From NCBI GenBank assembly GCA_023053685.1, contig JALIGW010000003.1, forward strand, positions 45,487,996 to 45,551,995: 64,000 nt of DNA, in the 5' to 3' direction. The notes under the pieces are model-generated. The model ran no database searches and was not told the origin of the DNA. It was given only the letters and a program-made list of their open reading frames with translations. Shown piece after piece: positions 10,769-51,733 of this stretch. A program made the position numbers and the translations under genes. The DNA is from Diadophis punctatus similis. Taxonomy: Eukaryota > Chordata > Lepidosauria > Squamata > Dipsadidae. Each line of letters starts with the position of its first letter. Positions within the stretch are counted from its first letter, which is position 1.

Positions 10769-12171
10769 AGGGTAACCATGATTGTCTAGAATCAAGATTC
10801 AGGACTGGATGTAGAAGAAATGGCATTGGTTGCACTAATTAGTAGATTACTTTTATTGGGAAATGGGGTCTCTACTCTTTTTCTGATCTCTCAGCTGCAT
10901 TTCATACTATTAATCATAGCATCATTCTGGACTGCCTGTAGGAGGAGGGGACTGGAGGCACCGTGTTGCAGAGGTTCCACTCCATCCCTTGTGGATGGTT
11001 CCTATTGGGGGGGGGGGTGTTTGAAGACGGGCCCAATAGCTATTTTCTTGTATGGTGCCCAAGGGTTGGTTCTCTCTATCCAAGCTAATATTTACAGAAA
11101 GGCACTGGATGAAGTCTCTGAAGACTGTTAAAACCCTGGGATACAAAAAAATCAAGTTAATCTAGAATGCAACTTTTACAACAGTTGGCTCAACTTAATA
11201 CCTTCCCAATACAGAGATATCCAAGTATACAAAATTTCAAGTTAGCACAGAAGTTATAATCTCAATACAACCCAATGCAGTTTTAGAAATCTGTTGTCTT
11301 ATCAAAGCTTATAAGATAGAAGGCAATGCTTCCCATAAGCATCGTTATTCTGTAGAAGACCCCAAGGGGCAATACACACACACAAAAAAAAATTCATATG
11401 ATCATTCACTTGTTCCTAATGCTATCAATTTGGCCAAGTGTGATTTCAAGTGATTTCAAGGGATCTGAGCATTGCAACTGGCCATATCAAGGACTCAGCA
11501 GAGGTTACTCTTTAATTGAACTTAATTGTTTTTCTATAACACTTCAGGGAAAATCTAACACCAATTAGTAGGTGCAGACTGTGAAGCAAGACCTGCTATA
11601 AGCCTTTTGACACCACCCTTTAGCTGCAGTATTAAAAAGGTGCACTTGCCAAAATTGTTAAGAGGGAGCTGGACACACACACACACACACACACACCAGT
11701 TTATGAGGAAGCAGAAATGCCCATACTAGATGGGGGGATGATGAGAACTTTAAATCCAACTAGCAACAGGGATTACGTCGTTAGGACCAAGTCTCTTTCC
11801 TTCTGGGGTTATTTACAAGAGCTAAAGAGCAGCAGATGAAAGATAAGCTTCATCTCAGTTCAGTAGCTAAGTTTCCAGAACCCAAGAGGAAGGAAGTGTA
11901 TGTGCTAACTTTCTTAAGCTTTTGCTGCCGAGGGGTGCAGAAGGTGTTGCTGCTCACTGATTGGGTTCATTACATGGCAAAGTGTATTTTCTCAGCTAGC
12001 ATATCAAATAAAAGCAGTCAGTGGTTTGCAAATACTGGTTTATGCCTTATATCATCAGTATATCATGTCAACAAGTGCAGTTAGTTTATTCAGTAAATCA
12101 TGGTTAAACAGACCATAATTTACATGGGTTAGTCTAACCCCTGATAACGTAAATTCAGATACAAACGATAT
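10769..12171. other. intergenic; (CA)n at 11673-11696
   Basis: No gene recognised. It holds a 12-unit CA run. The plus frame 11836-12084 has no known motif. Confidence 0.4.
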
Positions 12172-12570
12172 ACAGCTTGTCCTCAACTTACGACCACAAT
12201 TGAGCCCAAAATTTATGTTGCTAGGTGAGAAATTTGTTAAGTGACTTTTGCCCCATTTTACGACTTTTCTCACCACATTTGTTAAGTGAATCACTGCAGT
12301 TCTTAAATTAGTCACATAGTTGTTCAGTGAATCTGGTTTCCCCAGTGACTTTGCTTGTCAGAAAGTCACAAAAGGGGATCACATGACCCCGGGACACTGC
12401 AACAGTCATAAATGTGAGTCAGTTGTCAAGCATCCGAATGTAAATCACGTGACCATTGAGATGCTGCAACGATCGTAAGTGTGGAAAATGGTCATAAGTT
12501 ACTTTTTTCCAGTGCTGTTGTAACTTCAAATGGTCACTAAATGAACTGTTGTAAGTCGAAAACTACCTAT
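12172..12570. mobile_element. MITE-like element, CTCGACTTACGACC-type ends
   Basis: Inverted ends (GTCCTCAACTTACGACC and its imperfect complement TTGTAAGTCGAAAACTAC) enclose about 400 bases with the landmarks GTGAATCACTGCAGTT and GATCACATGACC. Related copies lie at 33798, 44941, 53313 and 62502. Confidence 0.65.
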
Positions 12571-12659
12571 AGTGCAAAAGAAGGCAGGAGGACCAACAAA
12601 TGAATAAATCTGGAAGTACACAATAACTATATCTTTCCTCTCTCATTGTCTAGCTTTAC

Positions 12660-12760
12660 TGAAAATTGAGCATTGTGAGCTACCCAGAGTTGTGTTTTAA
12701 GACGGGCAGCCACATAAATCTTAAAAATAAAATGAAATGAAAAAATGAAATTAAAAATTA
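12660..12760 (+). repeat. SINE/LINE 3' tail remnant
   Basis: GTGAGCTACCCAGAGTTGTG followed by GGGCAGCCACATAAAT and A-rich repeats is the usual squamate SINE/L2 tail; the 5' part is missing. Confidence 0.45.
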
Positions 12761-12889
12761 AAAAAACGAAGTCTCTCTGTTGAAAGCTGTCAACAGGATT
12801 TAGTGCCTTAATTTATCTCTGTACATTGAGGACAAAAAGTCACATTTCTCCAGGCATAGAGATTCAGCAGCAGTGTCAAAGTCTCTACC

Positions 12890-13300
12890 AGAATGTTTGT
12901 GTTAAATCCAAATGCTTGCAAGAATTGGCCAATGGTTGTAGGCAAGCGTAAATTGGCAAAGGGAAGATCTGCCAAGGTTGAACCCCACCAGGAGACCAGG
13001 CGTGAGTTCTAGATAATAACAGCTTGAAGAGAAGGTTTTTAATAGCTGCCTGGAGATTCAATGATTCTACAATCAGTTGCTGTAGTATTCCAATTCGCTG
13101 ATAAAAGAGGAAACAACAAGAGGCAGATCTAACTTCTCTTAAAAACAAGTGTTGACCAACTCTTCCCATCCTTACTAGACAGGAGGGCTCGTAACCTGCC
13201 ATAGACGCTAATAAAACAGAACATCAAGTCGTTTTTCCGCTTCTGCTGAATCAAAAATCCTGCTATAACAGAAAACACCCGGGTACAATCACAAGTCCTA
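12890..13300. repeat. unclassified dispersed repeat
   Basis: Similar to 7225-7396. The minus frame 12885-13202 is open but without recognisable motifs. Confidence 0.35.
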
Positions 13301-13309
13301 AGTCTGTGC

Positions 13310-13545
13310 CTTATCTTTTTTTTTTTGCTTTTATCTTTGCTTTATTTTTATTTATTTATTTTATTTTATTTTATTTATTATTTATTATTTATTATTTATT
13401 ATTTATTATTTATTTATTTATTTTTGTCTTTCGCTGTGAGTTGTATTGGGTTGGGGGAGGTGCACGAAGAGAGGCTCAGCCAATCTCGTTGTACACACGT
13501 TGTACTCCGACAATAAAGGTTTGAATTGAATTGAACTGAATTGAA
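13310..13545 (+). mobile_element. LINE 3' end with (AATTG)n tail
   Basis: A T-rich (TTTATTTA)n run, then CTTTCGCTGTGAGTTGTATT, a GTACTCCGACAATAAAGG polyadenylation-like end and TTGAATTGAATTGAACTG pentamers. This is the typical layout of a truncated non-LTR element that ends in a pentamer microsatellite. Confidence 0.55.
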
Positions 13546-13734
13546 TATCAACCAGCAGCGAAGCGCCCCCACCCACGAATTTAGTAAGAAGGGGGAGTCC
13601 TCTATGCCTACAAAGGCCTTCATCTTTAATTCAATTCTTACAACCCTTCCAGTTCTTTAGATTCCCCTCATCGTGGCCAACCTCCCTTGCCCTGGAAGGA
13701 AAAGGGTCTGCCCCTGCCTTTTTTGGTGTGGGAA

Positions 13735-14420
13735 GGCGAAGGGGAGAGCCAAGCACTCTGCATATGCTTAGCGATACCCTGTTTTATTGCCGATTCGTAT
13801 TACAGGCTACCCCACTCCACGTCCAGACCTACCCGCAGTCGTTCCGGCGAGGCAGAAGCGCACAAAAGACGCGGCCCTTCCCTCGCCAGACGGGGAAACG
13901 ACGGAAAAGCCCCTCTTCCCGCCGGTTCTCCTTTGCGGGCTGGAGTAGCGCCGAGCGCCGCTTCTTCCGCCGCGGGGACTCGGCTCTCGGCTGAGAGGAG
14001 CTGCTGGGCGGGAAGCCGTTCGAGGAGCCCCCGCGCAGCCCAGGCGCCCCTTGCCCTTCTGGGGCAGGGAGGAAAAAAAAAGGAGCGGTTCCCCTCTCAA
14101 GCTCCGCAAGAAGCAGACGGAAGGAGAGCATCAGGCAAGGACTGAGAGAGGACGGGAGCCACATCGCCGCGAAGGCGGGGCTTCCCGGCCGGCCGGGCGT
14201 TTCAAAAGTCCCTGAGCGACGTGGGCTGGACCCTGAGGGCGTATTGGTGTCGTGGGTCGGAGTGGGTTTATCGCGCGCTCTCGCGGAGCGGGCGGAGCCT
14301 GGAAGGCGTCCGATCCTCAAGAACCCCTTTTGGGGTTGAACGACGATACAGCCGTTGGAAGGTGGGGAGGGAGGAGAGGGACTTGTCTGTGTGATGCCTC
14401 TCAGAAAAAACGTGGCTCGG
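13735..14420. promoter_or_regulatory. orphan CpG island, putative promoter
   Basis: About 680 bases of GC-rich, CpG-dense sequence (for example GCGCCGAGCGCCGC near 13950, GCCGGCCGGGCG near 14185, CGCGCGCTCTCGCGGAGCGG near 14271). No transposon termini surround it, unlike the other GC-rich stretches here. No coding exon with splice sites could be assigned on either strand. It could be the first, untranslated exon of a gene running leftward out of the window. Confidence 0.45.
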
Positions 14421-14589
14421 TGCTTAAAAAGAGACCGAGGGATCGCTATTTACAGTATTCATTTTAACTAATCAATTAAAGAATAATTCCAAGACTTAAG
14501 ACAACATGTCAGGTTTCCTCCTTCCTTCAGTACAGAATATTGAAAACGAAAAGGAGAGGGGGAGGGGAAATGCACGGACATAAAAGATA

Positions 14590-14756
14590 TTTTAACCTCA
14601 GAAGTTGTGGGAGCTTCAACACTGGAAGCCTTCAAGAAGTGACTGGACTGCCAGCTGTCAGAAATGGGGTGTAGGGTCTCCCGCTTGGGCGGGGTGGTGG
14701 TGGTTTTACACTAGATGACGTACAAGGTCCCTTTCAACTCTGTTCTACATACTGAA
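14590..14756 (+). mobile_element. CR1 LINE 3' end
   Basis: Contains GCCTTCAAGAAGTGACTGGA, CTGTCAGAAATGG, GGGTCTCCCGCTTGGGCGGG and CAAGGTCCCTTTCAACTCTG, the standard CR1 3' end order. The terminal octamer is decayed. Confidence 0.7.
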
Positions 14757-15149
14757 GGGGTGTGTGTGTTTCAAATGAACATTCGCCTCCCTCTCCCCCA
14801 GTTTCTCAAATTTCTTAGAAAACTCTCGGGGTTGCATTTCTGACTTGAGAAAAAGAAATGAGATCTTCCTCTTTTGAATAAGATTAATCCGTTTAACCGG
14901 TTTATAGTTTAGTTTTATCGGGCTCCATCTGGAGATCTGTAAGGGAAGAAGATGAAGTATAAACGGAAAAAGAAGAAGTGGTTTTAAAGAACTGATCACG
15001 TGTGGAACAAATAATAAACAGTTGCACTTCCTGCTTGTACAGAGAGATAAAATGCAACCACACGTTGCCCAATACTGAGAACGGAGCAATAGATATTACA
15101 AGCGATTTCCTGTACATGTAAAAACACCTGCAGGCACTATTAGAACTTG

Positions 15150-15260
15150 ATAGATCCTTGGTGCTCTCTGAGTTTGGTTTTTTTCTTGCAGATGTTTCAT
15201 TACCCAAACTAGGTAATATCATTAGTGCTAGTCACTGTTAGAATTTAGGTCCCATTTTGA
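15150..15260 (-). repeat. dispersed repeat with hammerhead-like core
   Basis: On the minus strand 15225-15194 reads CTAATGA, a stem ATTACC/GGGTAAT with a short loop, then GAAAC: the order of a hammerhead core with one change in the first box (CTAATGA for CTGATGA). It belongs to the same repeat as 19095 and 19860. Confidence 0.5.
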
Positions 15261-18200
15261 TGCAAGGCACTGACATCATTTCCCCCCACAAAGAATTAAG
15301 GCACTAGCCAGAAATAGTTCAGCTTAATTTTAGAATGCATGTGGTCATTGTGATGGGCTGCAGTACAATACAGGAAATTCAAAATCAATATAACAAAGGG
15401 AAAAAGAGATGAAAGCAGAATTTGTTCGCATCTTTACTATCATAAGAAACAACATTCCTTTTTTTTAGCCTCAAGCACTTAAACTTGTTTGAGAGTCGTA
15501 TAGTAAAAAATTTTGAAACCGCTAACCAAAGATAGCACTGTACATACTGAATTTTATAGCATGTGCAAAATAAGCACATGTTCTATATGATTTTTAAATA
15601 TATTATTTAAGCTAATCAAGATATGAAACACAGTCATGCAAGTAAAATCTGCATTCAAATTAAAATCAAAACCTTGCTTTTTGGTCAATATCTGACTTCT
15701 GAGATCTTATTATGTTTCCAAGAGTCAAAAGTTTGTTTCTAAATCTCCAAAGTGATAGTCAAAAGATACTCAAGCTGTATGAATAATATCCATTTATGTT
15801 TTTATGTAATATATCTATAGAACTGCAGAATATATTCTTCCAGAATACAGGCAGGCAAAATCATAAGTAGCTTTGAAAAGAAAAGAAGAACGTTCAATGG
15901 TAGAGTTGGAAAAGTGTATCAGTTAGACTACCTTTTTCCAAAAAATATACATGTACAGTAAATCACCACTGTATCTCCTGCTTTCTTCAATATTACTCTT
16001 TTTGTTGCTTTAGTTATAAATAATCAAGATGCTCAGACACCATTCTTATGCAGAAAAGTTAGAATATTTGGGGTTGGATTCTTTAGCCTGGAAAAATGTG
16101 ACTGACAGAGAGAGAGAGAGAGAGAGCATGTGATGGTGTAGCATACAATCATACAACATTTTCTTCCTTTGTTAAAACACCAGAACCAAAGATCATCCAA
16201 CAAAGCTGAATGGAAGGCGATTCAGAAAAGGCAAAAATATTTCATCCGGCACAATTAATCTTTGGAATTCACTATTTCAAGGCAGAGCTGATGACCACTA
16301 TGTTCGATGGCTTTAGAAGAGGACTTGATAAATGAAAGGATTCAGTGTTGAAGATTCAATATTACCTCTGTGTTGGGGTGCAGCATGCTTTGACATATTT
16401 TGTGTCCTTTTTTGTGTCCATAATTTTCAGTGTCCTTTTTGACAAAATTTTGTAATATGATGGTAAGCAATATGACACCATAAAATAAATGTTAATAATT
16501 TAGTTTTGGAGAAATGTAATAGTTTCAATGTGGTTTCCTAATGAGTTTAACAGTCCTCCAGAAGAGCTCTGTTTTGACTCATTTCTGGAAACTCAGCAGG
16601 TTTGGGACATGGCCTACCCTCTTTGGAGGACTCTTCCATTAAATATGCCACAAAGGAAACACCTCTTCCTAACCTCAGCACCACCACCCCAATTTAATGA
16701 CATGGCTTTACCAACAATTTCCCCCATGTAGTGCATATCAGATAAATTGATTTTGGTTTAAGAAGATGATCTGAAGGTGCCTTGCTTCCTAGGCATATAA
16801 GGCTTTATAGATTATAGCCAGCCCTTTAAGTTGCACCCAAGAACCTAATGGCAATCAGCACAGGAATAAAAATGGAGATGTAATATGTTTGCAGTGTCTA
16901 GTTCTCGTTAGCAAACAAAAATGATGTACCAACTGTATTTCCACAGTGGTCTTTAAAAACAGGCCCTTGTAGAGTGCGCTGCTGTAGTTCAATCAAATAG
17001 TCCTAAAAGCAAAGCTGATTGTTGATGGGGTCTTTTGTTCCAGGTAGGGTTTCAACTAGCACACCTGCAGCCACGTTCCAAGTTATGAATCTGCTTCCCC
17101 AGCTACCACTTTGAGAGACGTTAGTGGAATCAACCAAGAACCTCAATGGGCAGATAGCAGTTCTGTCTTGGGTTTAGCTTCAAGAAGTTTCTTCCAGCCC
17201 AAATGGCTTCTACAGATTGGAACAGGACTTCAGTTATATATGTTTCCATCTCATATTTGCATGTACCAAAAAGGTTAGTCTTCTAATCTTATATTCTCTT
17301 AATTCACACTTGTAACAAGGATGAAAGCCACCATTTTCTTAGCAGCAATCAGCAGAAGGCAGGTTTTCCAAGCCTGATACTCTCCAATCATGCTGGGATA
17401 ATTCCCGAAATTTGCAGAGACCACATAAGTTGTTTATATCTCAACACATCTGGAGGCAGGTTCAGCCACAATCGGAACAAAATACAACATAGCTATTCTA
17501 ACTGTCTTGGCTTCTTGTTTTGTAATAAAAATAAAAATGGTCAATCTGGTTTCCAACCAGGCTTAGACATAGCTGTACCTTAGGAGTATGCTATTAGCAT
17601 TAACATTTCAACATAACCTATCGGAAATGGAGCACCCCCAGCCCCGGTGCTTAGTTCCAGTTCTGGAAAGTGTGCTTGGTTTACAGGTGATATGTCAGTC
17701 AGTGCCTCTGATATGCTTCGTTGACTCTCAGCGGTTTTTCATCATCTTTTATTTGCATCCAATCCTCAGGTAAATAAGACATGGTTCCAAACTCTTAACA
17801 GCATAAAGTTATGATATTAGTCAAATGGGAAGGGCATCCATTCTTAGTCCCACCCTGTTACATTCTGGGTTTTGTCAGGTGGGACAAAACTCTCTGCCAT
17901 TCTTGAAACCCAATCCTATGCATGTATCTTTGCTTCAGTCTCATGCAGTTTTCCAAATATGATAGGGTTATAGCCTTTGGTTTAAAAATAATGAAAGAGT
18001 TTATTTTTCTCCTTCTCAAATATTGTTATTGCAATTATCAGTATGTGCTGGGCGAGCCTCATTGCCACCCATTAGTGGGAAGGAATGTTGTTCAGCACAT
18101 TTCCCCGTCTGTGACTTTGATAAATATCACTCTCATTTCAAAGATTGTTTTAATCCCAGGACTGTAATGTATGCAATTATATATTTCTACCATCTTGAAT

Positions 18201-18317
18201 ATGAAAAACCTCCCTGTTAAAAATCTAAGAACATCTCTTTTTAGGCAATGAAAATTATTCACATTACAGTATATATGAAAGAGTTGTAAGCATTACCCCA
18301 TTATTATAGTATCTCTT
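15261..18317. other. intergenic; CR1 remnant at about 16040-16335
   Basis: Mostly unrecognised. The stretch 16040-16335 (GATTCTTTAGCCTGGAAAAA, GATGGCTTTAGAAGAGGACT) resembles an eroded CR1 3' region and contains a short (GA)n. No splice-flanked coding exon was seen. Confidence 0.4.
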
Positions 18318-18561
18318 GAGCCGCGGTGGCGCGGTAGTTAGAATGCAGTATTGCAGGCTACTTCTGCTAACTGCCGGCTGCCTGCAATTTGGCAGTTTGA
18401 ATTTCACCAGGCTCAAGGTTGACTCCGCTTTCCATCCTTCCGAGGTTGGTAAAATGAGGACCCAGATTGTTGGGGGCAATATGCTGACTCTGTAAACCGC
18501 TTAGAGAGGGTTGTAAAGCACTGTGAAGCGGTATATAAGTCTACGTGCTATTGCTATTGCT
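18318..18561 (+). mobile_element. squamate tRNA-derived SINE
   Basis: Starts GAGCCGCGGTGGCGCGGTAG (tRNA-like A box), continues CCTTCCGAGGTTGGTAAAATG and CAGATTGTTGGGGGCAATAT, and ends with CTATTGCTATTGCT. It lies just beyond the stop codon of the IRAG-family gene, in the opposite orientation. Confidence 0.85.
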
Positions 18562-18822
18562 TAGCAAAGATACTATACTTACCGAGCTAAAACTATATCA
18601 CCTTCAGAAGAGTTCATACTTGAATTCATTCAAATGAGTAACTATTTGTCAGGTTTTCCAGGACATTTCAGCAGGTTGGGACCATATCTTAGGGCCTGGT
18701 CGGACTGAGTAGGACTATGTCTCAGGCCCTTAAGGCCCAGTGATCACAAACAGACATTCATATTGTTTTCCTTTTTTATTTTTCCATAAGTCTGATGATG
18801 CAAAGTTATGTGCCTTCTGTGT

Positions 18823-47064
<28,242 letters not shown>

Positions 47065-48140
47065 TGTTAGTTAGCATATTTAAAAGTATTCTTTAATGAT
47101 ATTAAGGACTTTTATTTGGCATAACACAGAGTTGCTTGGAGAAAGATATTCTTTATTTCAAAACTCCTTTAAATGAACCACGAGAGAGCAAAAGAGGCAG
47201 AGTTTGTTGATCTTTCTTTGTGCATTACTTTCCACATTTGTATATCTAATACTTAAATACTGACTTACCCTAAACAAGATTTTGAGTGTCATCAAGCAAA
47301 GAGAGTCTAAAGTGTGACGAGCCAAGAGGAATGAATGCTCTCAGAAAGGGTCTTTTTCTTTTTCTGGAGGTACCCAAGGTGAAAAGCCACAGCAACACCG
47401 GTCCCTGCTCTGCCCTTAAGCAAAGCTGCCGACTTCTGAAGATCTGGTTCCTGGGTTGCCCCTCCTGCTCTAAGGCAGATGCTCTACTAACCAGGCTCTG
47501 CTTCTCTGGAATGGACTTTTTTCTGCTGCTGGAGAAGCCCCTTGTTTATAGGAGGGATGACGGCTGTCTTGTAAACACTGCCTGCTTGTGATGGTTTAGC
47601 TCTTTCTGGTTGTATGCTAACAGAGGTTAACCTGGAACGAAGAGTTAACCCTCTCTCGTGCTGCAGGAAGGAAATTCCCCTCGGCTGCTCAAGGAACAAG
47701 AGAATATTTTGCCAAGGCTGGGAATACCATGAAAGGAGACCTGTAAAGAACATTACTGTTATTCCTCAAAGCTTATCATTTTTGGAATCACATCAACATG
47801 TTTGAGACATCGCAACTGCTGCTGTTTACCCCCAGCCAGGGCTTAATAGAGCTCCAATTTAATCATGCTCAACACCCATTGCAAACCTGGTAAAAGGCAA
47901 CAGCTTATTCCTAAAATATGTAAGTATGCCTCTGAGCACTCATTGAATGAGACTGCAAAGTTTAGTTGATGAATAATAATGTGATCTAGATTAAATGGGC
48001 ATCAATTTTAAAAAAATCAAATGCAGAACTAGCAAAGACTGAGATGGAAAAATGCATTTCTTTTCTTTTTATCATTCGCATAGATGAGAATGCTTCTCCT
48101 AATGCTTTTGTGATGTATGTGTGCAGAATCCAAACAATGT
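47065..48140. other. upstream region of the IRAG-family gene
   Basis: Probable 5' flank or first intron. No CpG island and no clear TATA box. A minus-strand donor (GTTTAGG before GTAAGTC) at about 47270 may end an untranslated first exon. The plus frames at 47286-47805 have no known motifs. Confidence 0.35.
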
Positions 48141-48298
<158 letters not shown>

Positions 48299-49020
48299 CA
48301 GTAGTATTGCTGCCAATTATATGCACATTTATGCAGATGGACTCTCCTGACCAGTGCTCTCAAAATTGGTTAGAATATAACTCCCAGGCATAGTAGCCAA
48401 GAATAATTGGAGATGTGTTTCCAAAACAGTACAACATATAATTAATAGACAGGCAGCTTTCCTCTTTTCTTGTGACAATCCACAGGCGGTTCTAATAGAA
48501 ATTATATAGCCTTTATAATATGTTGACATCAGGAACCAAATATCAAATGCCCACTTCCTGACCTAATTTCACTGGCACTGAGCTATAGCCACAAAGCATC
48601 TATATTGCTTTCAACAAACTTCCCTGTACTATTTCAATCTTCCCTTAAAGCAGCTTTGCTACTTTTAATCAGACTTAAGCTGCAGTGATATCTGGGCACA
48701 AAGACCTTCACTGGTTCCCAGATGTCACATACTTAACATTTTAGGCTCTTCAGGTGAAGAGTTGAAGCCTTACAGAATCATCTCAGCAGCTTGGGATGAC
48801 TAGTCTACCTTTCTTACAGAATCCTGAAATTCACTCACTGCTGCAATTTCTGTCACAGGAATGAAGCTTACCACTTCGGGTTTAGGTTGGAAGTACAGCA
48901 TGAACCTTGAACTGTATGCATTGATCATCACAATGTGACTTGAACCCCATTATACAATCCCCTCTGGTGCACCATGAGGATAACAATTAGACGTTTTTTT
49001 GCAGTTCTTTGTAATCATGT

Positions 49021-49096
49021 ACAGTAGTTTGATTTGAGTCCCTCGGGAGTAGGGCGGCATATAAGAACCAATAAATAAATAAATAAATAAATTTAA
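49021..49096 (+). repeat. SINE tail fragment
   Basis: GTCCCTCGGGAGTAGGGCGG CATATAAGAACC then AATAAATAAATA, the 3' tail of a second squamate SINE class. Confidence 0.55.
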
Positions 49097-49320
49097 ATTT
49101 ATCATACTTGAAATGCTCATAAAATCCACTGGGAACTTTAGGAACTGTGCAGAGACAGTGCAAAAATTTACCTCATGCTTTTTAATCAGGGTCAAGTACA
49201 CATTCTCTCAAGCATTCTGTTTCTCAAGCATTCTGTTTCTGTCCCCCATTAGGTTAGCTCTATCCCTGTTATCATTATGGAAGTCCCTTCAGGCCTGGGA
49301 TCTCAGGGATAGTCTTAGAG

Positions 49321-49659
49321 CAGTGGCTCCCAACCTGTCTTACGTGTACCACTAGTGGTACGCGAGGGCCTTCCAGGTGGTACGCGAACATTTTCGGGGT
49401 CATGAACGATTTTTAGTTAGTTATTTTTTACTTCACAAAAATGTTTACTGCCCAACACAACTGTTGCCACACGCCACCCACCTGGTCCCAGCGGCCCGAG
49501 AATCCAGTTGCTGGATGCGCGGGGCCAAAAAAGGAACGGTACAATTATGGAAATAAAGTGATATCTGATCGAATTTAGTTTCTCTGGAACCAGGTGGTAC
49601 GCGGCGACTGTACGGGACCTCCAAGTGGTACTTGATCACAAAAAGGTTGGGAACCACTG
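49321..49659. mobile_element. hAT-type non-autonomous element
   Basis: Ends CAGTGGCTCCCAACCTG and AAGGTTGGGAACCACTG, with a perfect TCTTAGAG duplication at 49313-49320 and 49660-49667. GTGGTACGCG motifs recur inside. Confidence 0.9.
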
Positions 49660-50202
49660 TCTTAGAGGGCTTCACTGTGGTTGATCTTTTTTACTCTCTG
49701 TGTGGTTTTATATTGGTTTTATTGATGTTTTTTAAAACTTTTGATGACTTTATTTTTTTAAATGAGTTTTTAAATGTATTTGCTGTTTTATTGATGAATT
49801 CCATTCAAAATGACTTTTTTGTGAGATGAGTAGCCATGTAAATGTGATGAATAAATATACTTTTCTCTCTTAAGCATTTCCTCAGGAATCATCTCTGGCG
49901 AAGCTAGAACCAAATTTAAACCAATGAGTTAAAAACATTATATTTATCTTTCTCTTTTTTTCTGAGATACCTGTGGAACAGATGACTGCAGGAAAATTGT
50001 ATCTCTTACCATGATTTTGAAATGAACTCTCGCAATGGGTTTGGAAATAAGAACTAGGGGACACGAATACTCAGGAGCTGCAGTGACAATCCATTTTCAA
50101 GGGATATGACTGTTTGTTCTATCATCACAAAATAAGGGAACTTTCAAATTAATTAACTTGATTTTTGCTAAATTATGAAATACCAGTTTCAAGCTTTACT
50201 CT

Positions 50203-50420
50203 TAGTGACTTTGTACTCCTAGGTCTTTAACAGAGTGAAGGTCGTCTACGAGGTCGTATCCGCCCAGCTTGTATTTGTTGTTCTTAATTTTGTTGCCAAT
50301 GTGTAAGACAAGAGCATTTGTTGGTTGATATTTGAAGTCGCCAATTGTTCGACCATTCTGACACATAGTTAAGGTCGCTTTGTAGGGCAGCAGTATTGTC
50401 GGTGGTGTTAAATTAGCAAT
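50203..50420 (-). mobile_element. LINE reverse-transcriptase fragment (CR1/L2/L3 clade)
   Basis: GTCTTTAACAGAGTGAAGGT and GCCAATGTGTAAGACAAGAG match the antisense of the LINE at 21925-22010, extending about 100 bases further 5'. Confidence 0.7.
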
Positions 50421-50739
50421 TAGCTGAATAGTACAGCAGGCCCAAAATAAGTAAAAGTACCTTAGTACTTATAACTTGTTAATTCCTTAGTACATTCTGT
50501 GCACTAGCAGTATGATTTGCAATTTTACAAGGTTAAAATGACACACCTGAACTCTAAAGACTACGTTTCCCTCATAAAGTTTTCTTTGTATTTATGATTC
50601 AGTGCTTTTTGGAATGTTTTGTTTCTAATGATTCTATCTGTAAATGCCAGTTCCATTTATAAAAAAAGATTTTAAGAGATGTTTTCAATATAACAACTAT
50701 GAACACTGTAATTGTTGTAATTCAAATCTCAAAGATATA

Positions 50740-51731
50740 CCGTATTTTTCGGAGTATAAGATGCACCGAAGTATAAGACGCACCTTAGTTTTGGGGGAGG
50801 AAAACAAGGAAAAAAGGCCTCTGCTTCCAAGCAATTTGCCAAACAGCAAACAGCAAACATGATATACACTGTTTGCTGTGTATTTCTGTGCATGTGTGCC
50901 TGACCCATAGAAATAGCAAAGAATTGGAGAAATGTACATGCCAGAAAGTTTTCTTAAATGTAGTCACACTAACTCTTCCCAATTATTTAAATAGATCTAC
51001 TCCAAAGTAAGTCAGGATTTAACTCTAATACTAAACAGGACACTGTTACATTTCAGACTACACTTGTACAGAGCTGTTAAAATTAATTAAAATTTCTGGA
51101 AGTATACATTATTCTCTATTATTTAAAAAAAGATATAATAGCACTGGGCCTCTTCAGAGCAAGCATTTATTTTAAAAAGCTTCTTTATTTTGTTAAGTTG
51201 TCTAGATTTACAGGGGTCTCCAACCTTGGCAACTTTAAGACTTGTGGACTTCAACTCCCAGAATTCCACAGCCAGCAAAACAAACAAAGCTGGCTGTGGA
51301 ATTCTGGGAGTTGAAGTCCACAAGTCTTAAAATTGCCAAGGTTGGAGACCCCTGGATCTAGAACAATAATAAAGCAGTCTTTAATTTGAACATTCTACAG
51401 ACATTTATAGTTATTCACTTACCCCCTTGCATCCAGTTCAGCAGAAAATAAAAATCTGCGTGTCTCTCCCAGCTATTTGCCTCTTTGCAGCTAGTTTCAC
51501 TTTCATTTTAGCAGTGGCAAATCAGCTGGGGATCGGGAAGCTGCTAATGACTTGCTTGGCTTAACAGGCTCTTCCCTGTTTGCTGCAAACAGGTAAATTG
51601 CTGGAAGACAGAGGCCAAAGGGTGGGGGTGGCAGGGTGGGTGGGGCTACATTCGGTGTATAAGACGCCAAATGTAGTTTTCACCCTCTTTTGGGGGGTAA
51701 AAAGGTGCGTCTTATACTCCAAAAAATACGG
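50740..51731. mobile_element. TA-flanked DNA element, CCGTATTTTTCGGAG ends
   Basis: Left CCGTATTTTTCGGAGTATAA and right TTATACTCCAAAAAATACGG are inverted and flanked by TA (50738-50739, 51732-51733). No transposase frame. Contains a nested palindromic MITE at 51212-51356. Confidence 0.75.
51212..51356. mobile_element. hAT-type palindromic MITE (nested)
   Basis: 145 bases that fold almost fully: CAGGGGTCTCCAACCTTGGC to GCCAAGGTTGGAGACCCCTG, with CAGCCAGC / GCTGGCTG at the tip. Confidence 0.85.
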
Positions 51732-51733
51732 TA

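Noticed and set aside
13687..14145. 152-codon plus frame in the CpG island as a gene
   Set aside because: Low-complexity Arg/Ala/Gly composition, an overlapping frame on the other strand, no splice framing or motif.
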